Below are positions 55,826-64,000 of a stretch of DNA of 64,000 nucleotides, one piece after another. The notes below the pieces were generated by a model. It had not been told where the DNA came from. It searched no databases and was given only the letters and a program-made list of their open reading frames with translations. This DNA comes from Psychrobacter alimentarius. Its GTDB lineage: Bacteria; Pseudomonadota; Gammaproteobacteria; Pseudomonadales; Moraxellaceae. The position numbers and the translations under genes are program-made. Each line of letters opens with the position of its first letter. Position 1 is the stretch's first letter. Location: the NCBI RefSeq assembly GCF_001606025.1, contig NZ_CP014945.1, forward strand, positions 496,001-560,000, read 5' to 3'.

Positions 55826-55855
55826 AAGCTGAGAGTTTACTCTTAGCTTTTTTTA
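55826..55855 (+). terminator. Intrinsic terminator after the small lipoprotein gene
   Basis: AAGCTGAGAG-TTTA-CTCTTAGCTT followed by T residues, with one internal G-T mismatch. Confidence 0.82.
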
Positions 55856-55915
55856 TGAGTTGATTAACAAGCTATACTATCCATAGTAACGACTAATAAT
55901 AAAAAGCAGGTAGAT

Positions 55916-56575
55916 ATGGCAAACAAGCAACAAGGTCACATCAAAAAGTGGCAAGATGATAAAGGTTTTGGGTTTATTGATACTGAGCACGGTGAGTCCG
56001 TTTTTTTTCATATCAATGAGTTTAAAGCGCGCCGTCGTCCTGAGGTGGGTGAGCAGGTCGTGTTTACTGTTGGACGAGATAATCAAGGTCGCCTGCAGGC
56101 AAAAGACGTGCAAGAGTTGCAATTTGTACAGCAAAAAATGGCACAAAAAAACCAGCAAATACGTCAGCGTAATGCCAAACGTAGCGCGCAAGCAGATTTT
56201 GAAGCGGGACAAAAAAAGCGCTTGTTCCTCGGCGCTGGATTCTATGCGGTCTTAATTTTATTGGTGGTCACTCATAAAATAAGCTGGCTGGTGGTGGCTT
56301 GGTACGCAGCGTTGGGTGTTATTACCTATGCGATATATGCCAAAGACAAGGCAGCGGCTCAAAATGGTGACTGGCGCACACCTGAGTCTACACTGCATTT
56401 AATGAGTGCGCTTGGCGGCTGGGTTGGGGCAATGGTGGCGCAAACTTACTTACGTCATAAGTCACAAAAACCGGAGTTTCGATTGACCTATTATTTGACC
56501 GTTGTCATCAATATGGCAGGATTTTTGTTTGTATTGTCAGGTGGCGGCTTAGAGTTTTTAAAAGGCATATTGTAG
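55916..56575 (+). CDS. Cold-shock domain / DUF1294 membrane protein
   Basis: 219-residue two-part protein. The N-terminal cold-shock domain carries GHIKKWQDDKGFGFIDTEHG and SVFFHINEF, the RNP1 and RNP2 nucleic-acid-binding motifs. A basic Gln-rich linker (about 65-100) follows. The C-terminal DUF1294 has membrane segments near 107-123, 127-140 and 195-212, with AYAIYAKDKAAA-like and LHLMSALGGWVGAMVAQ regions. The fusion is known in proteobacteria; its role is not established. Single-strand binding at the membrane face is inferred. Confidence 0.88.
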   Translation: MANKQQGHIKKWQDDKGFGFIDTEHGESVFFHINEFKARRRPEVGEQVVFTVGRDNQGRLQAKDVQELQFVQQKMAQKNQQIRQRNAKRSAQADFEAGQKKRLFLGAGFYAVLILLVVTHKISWLVVAWYAALGVITYAIYAKDKAAAQNGDWRTPESTLHLMSALGGWVGAMVAQTYLRHKSQKPEFRLTYYLTVVINMAGFLFVLSGGGLEFLKGIL

Positions 56576-56628
56576 ACATTACCGATTATATAATCCGTTC
56601 GATATGACATCGTTACATTGATGACGAC

Positions 56629-56703
56629 GTGCTACTGGTATAAATTTTCCTTACTTGCTGTACCTACGCAGACAAAGGCTACATGAAATTTATATCAGTA
56701 GCC
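56629..56703. repeat. Palindromic intergenic repeat, copy 3
   Basis: About 75 bp. CTACTGGTATAAATTTTCC at the left faces GAAATTTATATCAGTAG at the right around TTACTTGCTGTACCTACGCAG and ACAAAGGCTACAT. It shares arms and core with copies 1 and 2 in the same orientation as copy 1. Confidence 0.65.
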
Positions 56704-56742
56704 CTGCACTTATTTTTTAGTGGTTCAATTCTAAAAATCCAC

Positions 56743-57354
56743 TTATTGCTTCTGCTCTAATACTTGTTTATAAACGGCAGCATCTTTGTCCGAAAAGCAG
56801 CAAAATATCACCTCACGAATTGAGAACGTATGCGCTTGTTTAAGATTGCTTAATACAAATGCCCTCACAGTATCAATTGCTATCTCAGTCGCTTGTTTTA
56901 ATGGATAACCATAGACGCCTGTACTAATCGACGGAAAAGCAATACTGGCAAACCCTTGCTCAGTCGCTAATGCTAAAGATTTTTGATAACAGCTGGCAAG
57001 CAAAGCTGCTTCGTTATTATTGCCACCATACCAGACAGGGCCGACCGTATGAATCACATACTGACAAGGCAAGTTAAACGCTGGACTTATTTTGGCATCG
57101 CCAGTCTCACAGCCATTCAACGTGCGACAATACTCAATCAGCTCAGGGCCTGTAGCGCGATGAATAGCACCGTCTACACCGCCGCCACCCAATAAGCTTG
57201 AATTGGCAGCATTGACGATGGCATCGACACCTAGCGTGGTAATATCTGCTTTTAATACGGTTAAAGTAACGATAGGCTCAAGGTGCTCATGATTAGTGTC
57301 ATCAAGCGTATTAATTTGTTTTTGGAAAATAGGGGTGGGGTGATTATGTGTCAT
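56743..57354 (-). CDS. Macro-domain O-acetyl-ADP-ribose deacetylase
   Basis: Macro-domain hydrolase of 203 residues that acts on O-acetyl-ADP-ribose or mono-ADP-ribosyl groups. The ADP-ribose-binding motif is [19 protein letters not shown], with [20 protein letters not shown], and the phosphate loop [10 protein letters not shown]. Its length and motifs match the MacroD/YmdB type. No toxin or ADP-ribosyltransferase gene is next to it. About 20 extra residues precede the domain. Confidence 0.93.
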   Translation of the reverse strand: MTHNHPTPIFQKQINTLDDTNHEHLEPIVTLTVLKADITTLGVDAIVNAANSSLLGGGGVDGAIHRATGPELIEYCRTLNGCETGDAKISPAFNLPCQYVIHTVGPVWYGGNNNEAALLASCYQKSLALATEQGFASIAFPSISTGVYGYPLKQATEIAIDTVRAFVLSNLKQAHTFSIREVIFCCFSDKDAAVYKQVLEQKQ

Positions 57355-57516
57355 ATAAAACGTCCTTTTTCTGATGTCTTCCAGTTTTTTCCTATATATT
57401 CTAATTTAGTCGCTGTCATTTGCTTGTATATTGTATGAGTATAATAAGTTGTGATTTTTAAAGACTGTTATGTGAATAATAAAACCCATTCTCTTGCATC
57501 ATCAAAATGAACCGCT

Positions 57517-57553
57517 AAAAAAAGGTGGATTACGAATACGTAACCCACCTTTT
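57517..57553 (-). terminator. Intrinsic terminator after lspA
   Basis: AAAGGTGGATTACG-AATA-CGTAACCCACCTTT with one internal mismatch; the A run before it on the plus strand is the T tract for minus-strand transcription. Confidence 0.85.
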
Positions 57554-57574
57554 GTATATATAAACGTTATTTTC

Positions 57575-58201
57575 TTATGATTGTGGCATTTCACGCTTTT
57601 TTTCCAAAAACAGCATATCAATGACAATCAATGCCACGCCAATACTAATACCCATATCAGCAATGTTAAAGATTGGATAATGCCAAACGTCCGCATTATG
57701 CACATGGATAAAATCAATCACATGGCCATGTAGCAAACGATCAATCAAGTTACCAACCGCACCGCCAAGTACCATCGCCAATCCGACAGAGAGAAGCGTG
57801 GCTTTGCGAGGCGCTTTGATGAGATAAACTATCAAAAATAACGCCATGACAAGCGCTAAGCCTGAAAAAAACCACTTTTGCCAACCGCCAGCATCTGCCA
57901 AAAAGCTAAAGGCTGCGCCATAATTGTAAGCGAGCGTCCAGTTGAGAAAAGGCTCAATGACAGGTACTGGCTCATGAAAGGTCAGGTTGGTTTCAGCCAG
58001 CCACTTCGTCCATTGGTCGATAATTACGACCACCAGTGCCAACAAATACCACATAAACGCGCGACTGCCATTAGTAATCATTTTTGGCGTTTTGGTCAAG
58101 CGGCTTCTTGGCGTGGTTGAGCTGCCCGTTGTTGCATGGGCAGGTTTGGGCGAATTATCGACATCGACAGGGGGTAGATTGTTCTCTGATGAATTAGGCA
58201 T
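57575..58201 (-). CDS. lspA: Lipoprotein signal peptidase (LspA)
   Basis: Inner-membrane aspartyl protease that removes signal peptides from prolipoproteins. From the ATG at 58201 it has 208 residues. About 50 polar residues come first, then four membrane helices with [19 protein letters not shown], the first catalytic Asp in [10 protein letters not shown], and the second in [12 protein letters not shown]. The start overlaps the ileS stop (TATGCCTAA), so translation is coupled. A start at 58231 would lie deeper in ileS. Confidence 0.96.
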   Translation of the reverse strand: MPNSSENNLPPVDVDNSPKPAHATTGSSTTPRSRLTKTPKMITNGSRAFMWYLLALVVVIIDQWTKWLAETNLTFHEPVPVIEPFLNWTLAYNYGAAFSFLADAGGWQKWFFSGLALVMALFLIVYLIKAPRKATLLSVGLAMVLGGAVGNLIDRLLHGHVIDFIHVHNADVWHYPIFNIADMGISIGVALIVIDMLFLEKKREMPQS

Positions 58202-61043
58202 AGTGGCGTACCTCACCATCACCACTGACATTGGTCACACAGCGACTGCAAATCTCAGGATGTGCGCTATCTGTACCGATGTCATCACGGATATGCCAAC
58301 AGCGCACACATTTAGTACCAGTAGCGGCACTTACATTGACCACTAAGTCTGCTGATGCTTCTGTATCGCTGTCGGTTTGCTCATCCAAGACAACTTTGTT
58401 AGCAGGAGCGGCACTCATTGGTTGAAGGGTTGCTTTGCTGGTAATAAGGACAAAACGAAGCTCTTCGCCAAGCTTGGCTAAGCTTTCTTGCATCGCACCA
58501 TCAGCATACAAACTGACGTCGGCAGACAAGTTGGCATTGATGATTTTTTCGCCACGTGCTGTTTCGATGTTTTTGTTGACCATGTCTTTGGCCAGCATGA
58601 TTCGTTGCCAATCATCAGCACTGATATCGCTAAGCGCGAACTCAGGGAAGGTGTACCACTCTTCAGTGAACACGTAGCTGTCAGCGCCATGCAATACTTC
58701 CCAAGCTTCTTGCGCGGTGAATGACAAGATTGGTGTGATCCAGCGGATCAAGGCATGGGCGATGTGATAAATAGCCGTTTGCGCAGAGCGGCGCGGCTGA
58801 CCATCTCTCTGCGTGGTGTACTGACGGTCTTTGATGATATCCAAATAAAAGCTGCCCAAATCCTGCGAACAAAACGCTGTCACATGCTGAGTGACTTGGT
58901 GAAAGTCCATCGCATCATAGGCGCTGATGATCTGTGCTTGTACTGTTTTGGCTCGCTCAATGATGAATTTATCAAGGCTCACCAACTCATTAACATTGAC
59001 GCTGTTGGTCGCTGGATCAAAGTCATCAGTATTGGCCAGTAAGAAGCGTAGCGTATTACGAATGCGGCGATACTGGTCGGTTGCACCTTTGAATGAGGCT
59101 TTACTCGCCGCCATCTCATAGCGATAGTCAACAGAGGCGACCCAAAGTCGCAACAAATCAGCACCTAAAGTGTCAAACACATCTTGAGGTTCAAAGCCTT
59201 TGGTATTACCGAGAGACTTAGATAGTTTGCGACCATTGGCATCAATCGTAAAACCGTGCGTCAATACTTGCTTAAACGGTGGACGACCGTACATGGCTTC
59301 AGATGTGAGCAATGATGTCTGGAACCAACCACGGTGCTGATCTGAGCCTTCTAAATACAAGTCAGCAGGATTGGTGAGCTCATCACGCTGTTCAAGTACA
59401 GCAAAGTGCGTCGTACCAGAATCGAACCACACGTCTAGCGTGTCGGTCGCTTTGTCATAATCAAATGCCTCATCTCCTAAGAAGTCTTCACAGCTGGCAT
59501 CAAACCAAGCTTCAACACCGCCTTCATTAATTTTTTGTGCAGCAGTTTCCATCAGCTCAAGCGTGTTTGGATGTAGCTCGCCTGTTTCTTTATGGGTAAA
59601 GAAAGTGATGGGCACGCCCCACGTGCGCTGGCGTGAGATACACCAGTCAGGGCGACCATTCATCATCGCTTCAATGCGGTTTTGACCCCACGCTGGCGTC
59701 CAGTTAACTTTTGGGATATCAGCAAGCGCGCGCTCACGCAAACCTTTGGCTTCCATACTGATAAACCACTGCGGCGTGGCGCGGAAGATAATCGGCGACT
59801 TATGACGCCAGCAATGCGGATAGCTGTGCTCAATCTTGGTATGGCTGATTAAATGACCATTCTCATGTAAAGCAGCGATGATTTTTGGATTGGCTTTATA
59901 AATATGCTCACCCGCAAATACCGCTGCACTGTCTAGGTAGACGCCCGTACCACTTACTGGGTTTTCCACTGGTAAGTTATATTTTAGACCCACAATATAA
60001 TCGTCGAGACCATGACCAGGTGCGGTATGTACCAGACCTGTACCACTATCCGTTGTCACATGCTCACCCAAGATAAGCGGCACTTGACGCTCTGTAATGA
60101 GTGGATGCTGGGCGCGCAGACCTTCAAGCTCACGGCCTGATACGGTTGCAAGAATGCCTTTGTTATCCAATTTAAGCTCAGTCAGAGCGGTCTCGACCAA
60201 GTCATCTGCCAAGAGCAAATTGCCTTTTTCCGTGGCGACCACACTATAGTCGTGCTGAGGATGTACTGAGATGGCTTGGTTGGCAGGCAATGTCCAAGGC
60301 GTGGTTGTCCAAATAACCGCGGCAATGTTATCCAGTTCAGCCAAAGCTGCAACTTTATCGGTATCAAGCACATCAAAGCTGACATAGATGGCGTCAGAAA
60401 CTTTATCTTGGTATTCAACCTCGGCTTCTGCCAAGGCAGAACTACAGTCCAAGCACCAATTGACAGGCTTCATACCACGAGTCACGTGACCGTTTTCATA
60501 GATTTTGGCAAGCGCACGTACGATGTTGGCTTCTTGATGGAAGTTCATCGTAAGATAAGGATTGTCCCAATCACCAAACACGCCCAAACGCTTGAAATCC
60601 GCCTTTTGCAATTCAATCTGCGTGCTGGCGTATTCACGGCACAGACCGCGAAACTCAGTTGCTGATACTTTTTGACCAACTTTGCCGACTTTGGCTTCGA
60701 CTTTTTGTTCGATGGGCAGGCCATGACAGTCCCAACCAGGGACATATGGCGCGTCAAAACCTGACAGCGTTTTTGACTTTACGATAATGTCTTTGAGTAC
60801 TTTATTGACCGCGTGACCTAAGTGAATTTGACCGTTGGCGTATGGAGGGCCATCGTGCAAAATATACTTGGGTGCACCCGCACGTGCTTGACGAATTTTG
60901 CCGTACACGTCATCCGCTTCCCAAGCAGCCAACCAATCAGGCTCGCGCTTGGCAAGGTTTGCACGCATCGCAAATGGCGTATCGGCAAGGTTTAAGGTGT
61001 CTTTATAATCGTGGCTTGGTGTATCAGTACTTTTATCAGTCAT
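58194..61043 (-). CDS. ileS: Isoleucyl-tRNA synthetase
   Basis: Class I synthetase that charges tRNA-Ile. The 949-residue protein has the HIGH region [20 protein letters not shown], the editing domain ([31 protein letters not shown]), the KMSKS-type [10 protein letters not shown] and a C-terminal zinc finger ([10 protein letters not shown] and CSRCV). Length and domains are normal. It starts [19 protein letters not shown]. ribF, often upstream, is not present: 743 bp of non-coding sequence precede it. Confidence 0.98.
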   Translation of the reverse strand: MTDKSTDTPSHDYKDTLNLADTPFAMRANLAKREPDWLAAWEADDVYGKIRQARAGAPKYILHDGPPYANGQIHLGHAVNKVLKDIIVKSKTLSGFDAPYVPGWDCHGLPIEQKVEAKVGKVGQKVSATEFRGLCREYASTQIELQKADFKRLGVFGDWDNPYLTMNFHQEANIVRALAKIYENGHVTRGMKPVNWCLDCSSALAEAEVEYQDKVSDAIYVSFDVLDTDKVAALAELDNIAAVIWTTTPWTLPANQAISVHPQHDYSVVATEKGNLLLADDLVETALTELKLDNKGILATVSGRELEGLRAQHPLITERQVPLILGEHVTTDSGTGLVHTAPGHGLDDYIVGLKYNLPVENPVSGTGVYLDSAAVFAGEHIYKANPKIIAALHENGHLISHTKIEHSYPHCWRHKSPIIFRATPQWFISMEAKGLRERALADIPKVNWTPAWGQNRIEAMMNGRPDWCISRQRTWGVPITFFTHKETGELHPNTLELMETAAQKINEGGVEAWFDASCEDFLGDEAFDYDKATDTLDVWFDSGTTHFAVLEQRDELTNPADLYLEGSDQHRGWFQTSLLTSEAMYGRPPFKQVLTHGFTIDANGRKLSKSLGNTKGFEPQDVFDTLGADLLRLWVASVDYRYEMAASKASFKGATDQYRRIRNTLRFLLANTDDFDPATNSVNVNELVSLDKFIIERAKTVQAQIISAYDAMDFHQVTQHVTAFCSQDLGSFYLDIIKDRQYTTQRDGQPRRSAQTAIYHIAHALIRWITPILSFTAQEAWEVLHGADSYVFTEEWYTFPEFALSDISADDWQRIMLAKDMVNKNIETARGEKIINANLSADVSLYADGAMQESLAKLGEELRFVLITSKATLQPMSAAPANKVVLDEQTDSDTEASADLVVNVSAATGTKCVRCWHIRDDIGTDSAHPEICSRCVTNVSGDGEVRHYA

Positions 61044-61786
61044 AAAGGTGTCTTTTTAAAAGGTAGAAGTGGGTGAAAAGATGGGTTCAATATTGAAATA
61101 AGTTCAAATGCTCAGTCGTGGTGCTCTTATTTATGGTGCTAAAGTGCTTTAAAAGCAATAGTGCGCTAAAAGCGATGGTATGTTAAAAACAACGTAAGGC
61201 TGTCTACATTTATGTTTTACAGCATGGAATCCTGTTTGCAAGTCGGATACTGCCTACAAGTTAGATGTTAAAAAAATTTATATCAATAGCATATCACTAT
61301 CCACATAATGATTTCAGTGTACGCTGACAACAAGCGGTGGCTGGCGACAGATTAAGATACAGTTAGGTCAATAATAAATGCTCACAAAGCGAATGCAACC
61401 TAAAATACATTTATCAGTCATAAAATACCGTTCTGATGTGTTTAAGATGATAAAAATCCCAGCCTAAATAGCATTTACCGTACATAATTTTTTATCACTG
61501 ATTTTATGCTTCTTACCTTCAGCACTTTGCAAAGCTGCTTCTAACCGCATAAGGGTTTGTTAAAGTAAATCAATCGTATAAGAATCAGTAAAAAAGGTAA
61601 CGGCAGCTATTATATGACAAAAAGGATAGGGTAAAAAGAGCTGGCCCGCAACACCGTGACTTTATCCAAAACGAATGCAGTGATTTATCCTAAATACTGA
61701 TTATCTTTTAAACTATCTGTAGCGCACGTTTCAAGTGTATTGGCTATCAAAGTATATTAAATATAGGCTAAAGTGTTAGTCAAATT
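61044..61786. other. 743-bp gene-free region upstream of ileS
   Basis: The longest gap in the window. No ORF above about 60 codons and no tRNA-like fold is seen. It contains imperfect short repeats of a GTGCTAAA-type unit (61118-61170), and a possible degenerate arm of the palindromic intergenic repeat near 61270-61295 (AAATTTATATCAATAG). It must contain the ileS promoter on the minus strand. Nothing resembling ribF remains. Confidence 0.45.
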
Positions 61787-62338
61787 TTAGAAAATAGAGG
61801 ACAACCATAACCGCAATTTCAACGACCAAAGTGGCTGTACGCCAGTCAAACCTTGACTCATCTCACCTTCATTTAGGATGACATAAGAGGGTGTAACCTG
61901 TCCTTGCCAGTCGGCAAAGATACGACCTTCTTGGTCATTCACAGTCGTAAAGCTATAGTTGTGTTCAGTAAGATAACGACGTAGCTCTTGATCAGACCCT
62001 GATTTGATAGCAACAGTGACAATAGGATAATTATTTTGGGCCGCCAATTTGTCTATTGTGGGAGAAGTAACCCGGCAAACAGGACACCATGTACCCCAAA
62101 AATATACTAGAGTAGGTTTCTCGTCACTCAGCGCTGCCAAATCAACCATTTGCCCTTGGTAATCTGTCAGTTGTAATTGTGGGTTGGCAGGCATAACCGG
62201 CTGACGCCACCAATTAATGGCAGTATATACTACAGCAAATATCAGACCGTATAGCAGGACGGTTTTTAATACAGACCACGCTTTTTGTCTCGGTGTCTTT
62301 TTGAGCGTGTTCTTTTTTTTGCCGATATCAGTCGTCAT
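61787..62338 (-). CDS. Membrane-anchored thioredoxin-like protein (TlpA/ScsD type)
   Basis: Periplasmic thiol-disulfide oxidoreductase. From the ATG at 62338 it has 183 residues: a basic N-terminus, one membrane anchor (VLLYGLIFAVVYTAINWW), and a thioredoxin fold with active site WCPVC in YFWGTWCPVCRVTSP and cis-proline in VTPSYVI. A GTG at 62356 would add six residues. No DsbD or cytochrome-maturation gene is near, so its partner is unknown. It is codirectional with the nitrilase fusion upstream, but a hairpin separates them. Confidence 0.88.
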   Translation of the reverse strand: MTTDIGKKKNTLKKTPRQKAWSVLKTVLLYGLIFAVVYTAINWWRQPVMPANPQLQLTDYQGQMVDLAALSDEKPTLVYFWGTWCPVCRVTSPTIDKLAAQNNYPIVTVAIKSGSDQELRRYLTEHNYSFTTVNDQEGRIFADWQGQVTPSYVILNEGEMSQGLTGVQPLWSLKLRLWLSSIF

Positions 62339-62374
62339 AGTAGCTGCTTTTTTCACTCTTAGGTTTTTGAGTAG

Positions 62375-62404
62375 ATAAAAATAAACGGCTGAATGATCAG
62401 CCGT
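62375..62404 (-). terminator. Intrinsic terminator after the nitrilase fusion gene
   Basis: ACGGCTGA-ATGA-TCAGCCGT, perfect 8-bp stem; on the minus strand it is followed by TTATTTTTATC. It sits between the two minus-strand genes. Confidence 0.75.
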
Positions 62405-62458
62405 ATTATCAAGTGAGAAGGTTCTCGTATCTTATATTAGCGTTCCTATCTTAACCGA

Positions 62459-64000
62459 TTAAGGTTTTTGTGCACGGTCTTGTAACGGATCGCCCAATAA
62501 GACGCTACCTGAGTTTTCACGACGTTCTTCATCACTTAACTTGCTCGCTGATATTTTTGACTTTCGTTTCCATTTTAGGCTAAACAAGTCATCACGGCGG
62601 TCGATCAGATTGTGTACCGAGCCTTCGTTACGGACGTGAGTGAGTTTATCTAAATTCACATCTGAGAAGAAAATCATCTCAGTGTTCGCCGTGGTTTCTG
62701 CCATAATCGCATCATGGGGGAACGCAAAGTCTGATGGCGAAAATATAGAAGACTGAGCGTATTGAATGTCTAAGCTCTCAACTTGCGGTAAGTTACCGAC
62801 TGAGCCGCAAATCATGACATAGCATTCGTTCTCAATCGCTCGTGCTTGAGCACAGTGGCGCACACGCAAGTAGCCGTTTTTGGTGTCTGTCCAAAAAGGC
62901 ACGAATAAAATGTCCATATCGTCAAGCGCGAGCAAGCGAGCAAGTTCTGGAAACTCAACATCATAGCAAACCAAGATACCAATGCGACCAGCATCCGTAT
63001 CAAATACTTTAACCTCATCACCACCCTCGATGACCCAAGCGCTACGTTCATGCGGGGTAATATGAATTTTGCGCTGCTCTTCCACCGTACCATCGCGGCG
63101 ACATAGATAGCTGACGTTATAAAGCGTGTCGTCTTCATCAAGTAATGGCATCGAGCCTACGATAACGTTGACGTTATAGCTGACCGCCAGATGAGAGACT
63201 TCATTTTTGAACCATTCGGTATAACCGGCCAAAAAGCGAATAGCGACATTTTGATCCGTTGACTCACACAGACCCATTAATGGTGCATTAAAGAATTCTG
63301 GCAAGCAAGCAAAGTCTGAGTTGTAATCTGCCATAACGTCAACGAAAAACTCAACCTGCTGCAGCAGCTCTTCAGGGGATTCAACCTCGCGCATTTGCCA
63401 CTGAATACCGCCAATACGCACTTCGGACTTGCGCGTATTGGGCTTATAATCTTGTGGCTCATAGTAAATATTTGCCCATTCAAGTAGGGTAGCAAAACCT
63501 TTGGACTGCGCATCATCTGGCAGATACGCGGTCAAAATACGCTTGACGATAAAGCCGTTCGATAACTGAAAAGAGAGCGCAGGGTCATGAATTTCACGTG
63601 ACGCAACAGCGTCAATATATTCACCAGGCGTCAGATCTTGGTGATGATGATAGTTGGGAATACGTCCACCAGCCAAAATAGCGCGGAAGTTTAGCTGACG
63701 GCACAGCTCTTTACGGGCATCATAGAGCCTGCGACCTAAGCGATAACCACGATATTCAGGATCAATCAACGCGTCCAAGCCGTAGATAGCATCGCCTTCT
63801 GGGTTGTCTCTGATAATCTCTTTTTGACCAATCAAATCATCATAGGTATGCGGGTTTGAAAACTTAGCATAATCAACGCGCATGGATAAGACAATACCGA
63901 TCAATTGATCGTGGTCAAATAAGGCAATCTGACCTTCAGGGAAGGCATCAATTAAGGTGTGAATGGTGGTCTTTGACCAAGCGCCACCCAAGTTGACATA
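62459..64000 (-). CDS. GNAT acetyltransferase - carbon-nitrogen hydrolase fusion (N-terminus cut by window edge)
   Basis: Two-domain protein. The N-terminal part is GNAT-like (ALIDPEYRGYRLGRRLYDARKE, the acetyl-CoA-binding RGxRxGxxL loop). The C-terminal part is a nitrilase-superfamily amidase with the Glu-Lys-Cys triad: FACLPEFFNAPL, RKIHITPHE and GILVCYDVEFPELARL. The frame stays open through the right edge (continuing upstream YVNLGGAWSKTT), so at least a few N-terminal residues are missing. Such fusions are known in one nitrilase branch; substrates are not established. Confidence 0.9.
   Translation of the reverse strand, partial: YVNLGGAWSKTTIHTLIDAFPEGQIALFDHDQLIGIVLSMRVDYAKFSNPHTYDDLIGQKEIIRDNPEGDAIYGLDALIDPEYRGYRLGRRLYDARKELCRQLNFRAILAGGRIPNYHHHQDLTPGEYIDAVASREIHDPALSFQLSNGFIVKRILTAYLPDDAQSKGFATLLEWANIYYEPQDYKPNTRKSEVRIGGIQWQMREVESPEELLQQVEFFVDVMADYNSDFACLPEFFNAPLMGLCESTDQNVAIRFLAGYTEWFKNEVSHLAVSYNVNVIVGSMPLLDEDDTLYNVSYLCRRDGTVEEQRKIHITPHERSAWVIEGGDEVKVFDTDAGRIGILVCYDVEFPELARLLALDDMDILFVPFWTDTKNGYLRVRHCAQARAIENECYVMICGSVGNLPQVESLDIQYAQSSIFSPSDFAFPHDAIMAETTANTEMIFFSDVNLDKLTHVRNEGSVHNLIDRRDDLFSLKWKRKSKISASKLSDEERRENSGSVLLGDPLQDRAQKP

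Noticed and set aside
60276..60665. Plus-strand frame inside ileS, and similar frames at 13839-14213, 31785-32126 and 39676-40068
   Set aside because: All lie antisense to well-conserved genes and lack start signals and family motifs.

Overview
The window reads as an uninterrupted stretch of chromosome from a Moraxellaceae gamma-proteobacterium, most likely Psychrobacter. This rests on gene content and order (coaD-fdx-bioAD; lepA-lepB-rnc-era-recO-pdxJ; cysM/rlmD/relA beside a GacS/BarA-type kinase; ileS-lspA; rpsB-tsf), on moderate GC, and on protein style. No database search was possible. There is no phage, insertion sequence, plasmid function or CRISPR array.

Layout. Bases 1-4400 hold the 5' end of smpB, coaD, a YfhL-type ferredoxin, bioA and bioD (translationally overlapping), the RNase P RNA and a CAU-anticodon tRNA. 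Bases 4600-12950 carry a complete ABC-dependent capsule export and lipid-linker set (kpsM, T, E, D, C, S) with no glycan-assembly genes beside it. Bases 13160-20530 are the conserved lepA-lepB-DUF4845-rnc-era-recO-pdxJ cluster. Bases 20550-26550 hold a lone FimT/GspH-like pseudopilin, an OmpA-family porin, typA, mscL and a small exported protein. Bases 26830-34280 (minus strand) hold mutM, relA, rlmD, a PolB-like 3'-5' exonuclease and cysM. A large hybrid kinase of GacS/BarA type diverges from cysM, followed by a crotonase and a Bcr/CflA-type exporter.

Bases 41028-45504 hold the most unusual locus: a lipoprotein solute-binding protein, a membrane CheA-like kinase with an internal Hpt domain and no CheW-like domain, a stand-alone receiver, and two tandem CheX-type phosphatase-like proteins. 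All five are on one strand with short gaps, and no CheW, MCP, CheR/B, permease or flagellar gene is nearby. It looks like a self-contained solute-sensing phosphorelay and is the best candidate here for an under-described system.

Bases 45960-64000 hold rpsB-tsf with a structured leader, a lytic transglycosylase, a LrgA/LrgB pair, hflX, a PlsC-like acyltransferase, an aldo/keto reductase with an FKBP isomerase, a small lipoprotein, a cold-shock/DUF1294 membrane protein, a macro-domain deacetylase, lspA, ileS, a thioredoxin-like membrane protein and a GNAT-nitrilase fusion cut by the right edge.

Non-coding structure includes about a dozen clear intrinsic terminators, a family of about 70-bp palindromic intergenic repeats (three good copies), a possible small RNA between cysM and the GacS-type kinase, and several short perfect dyads upstream of operons.
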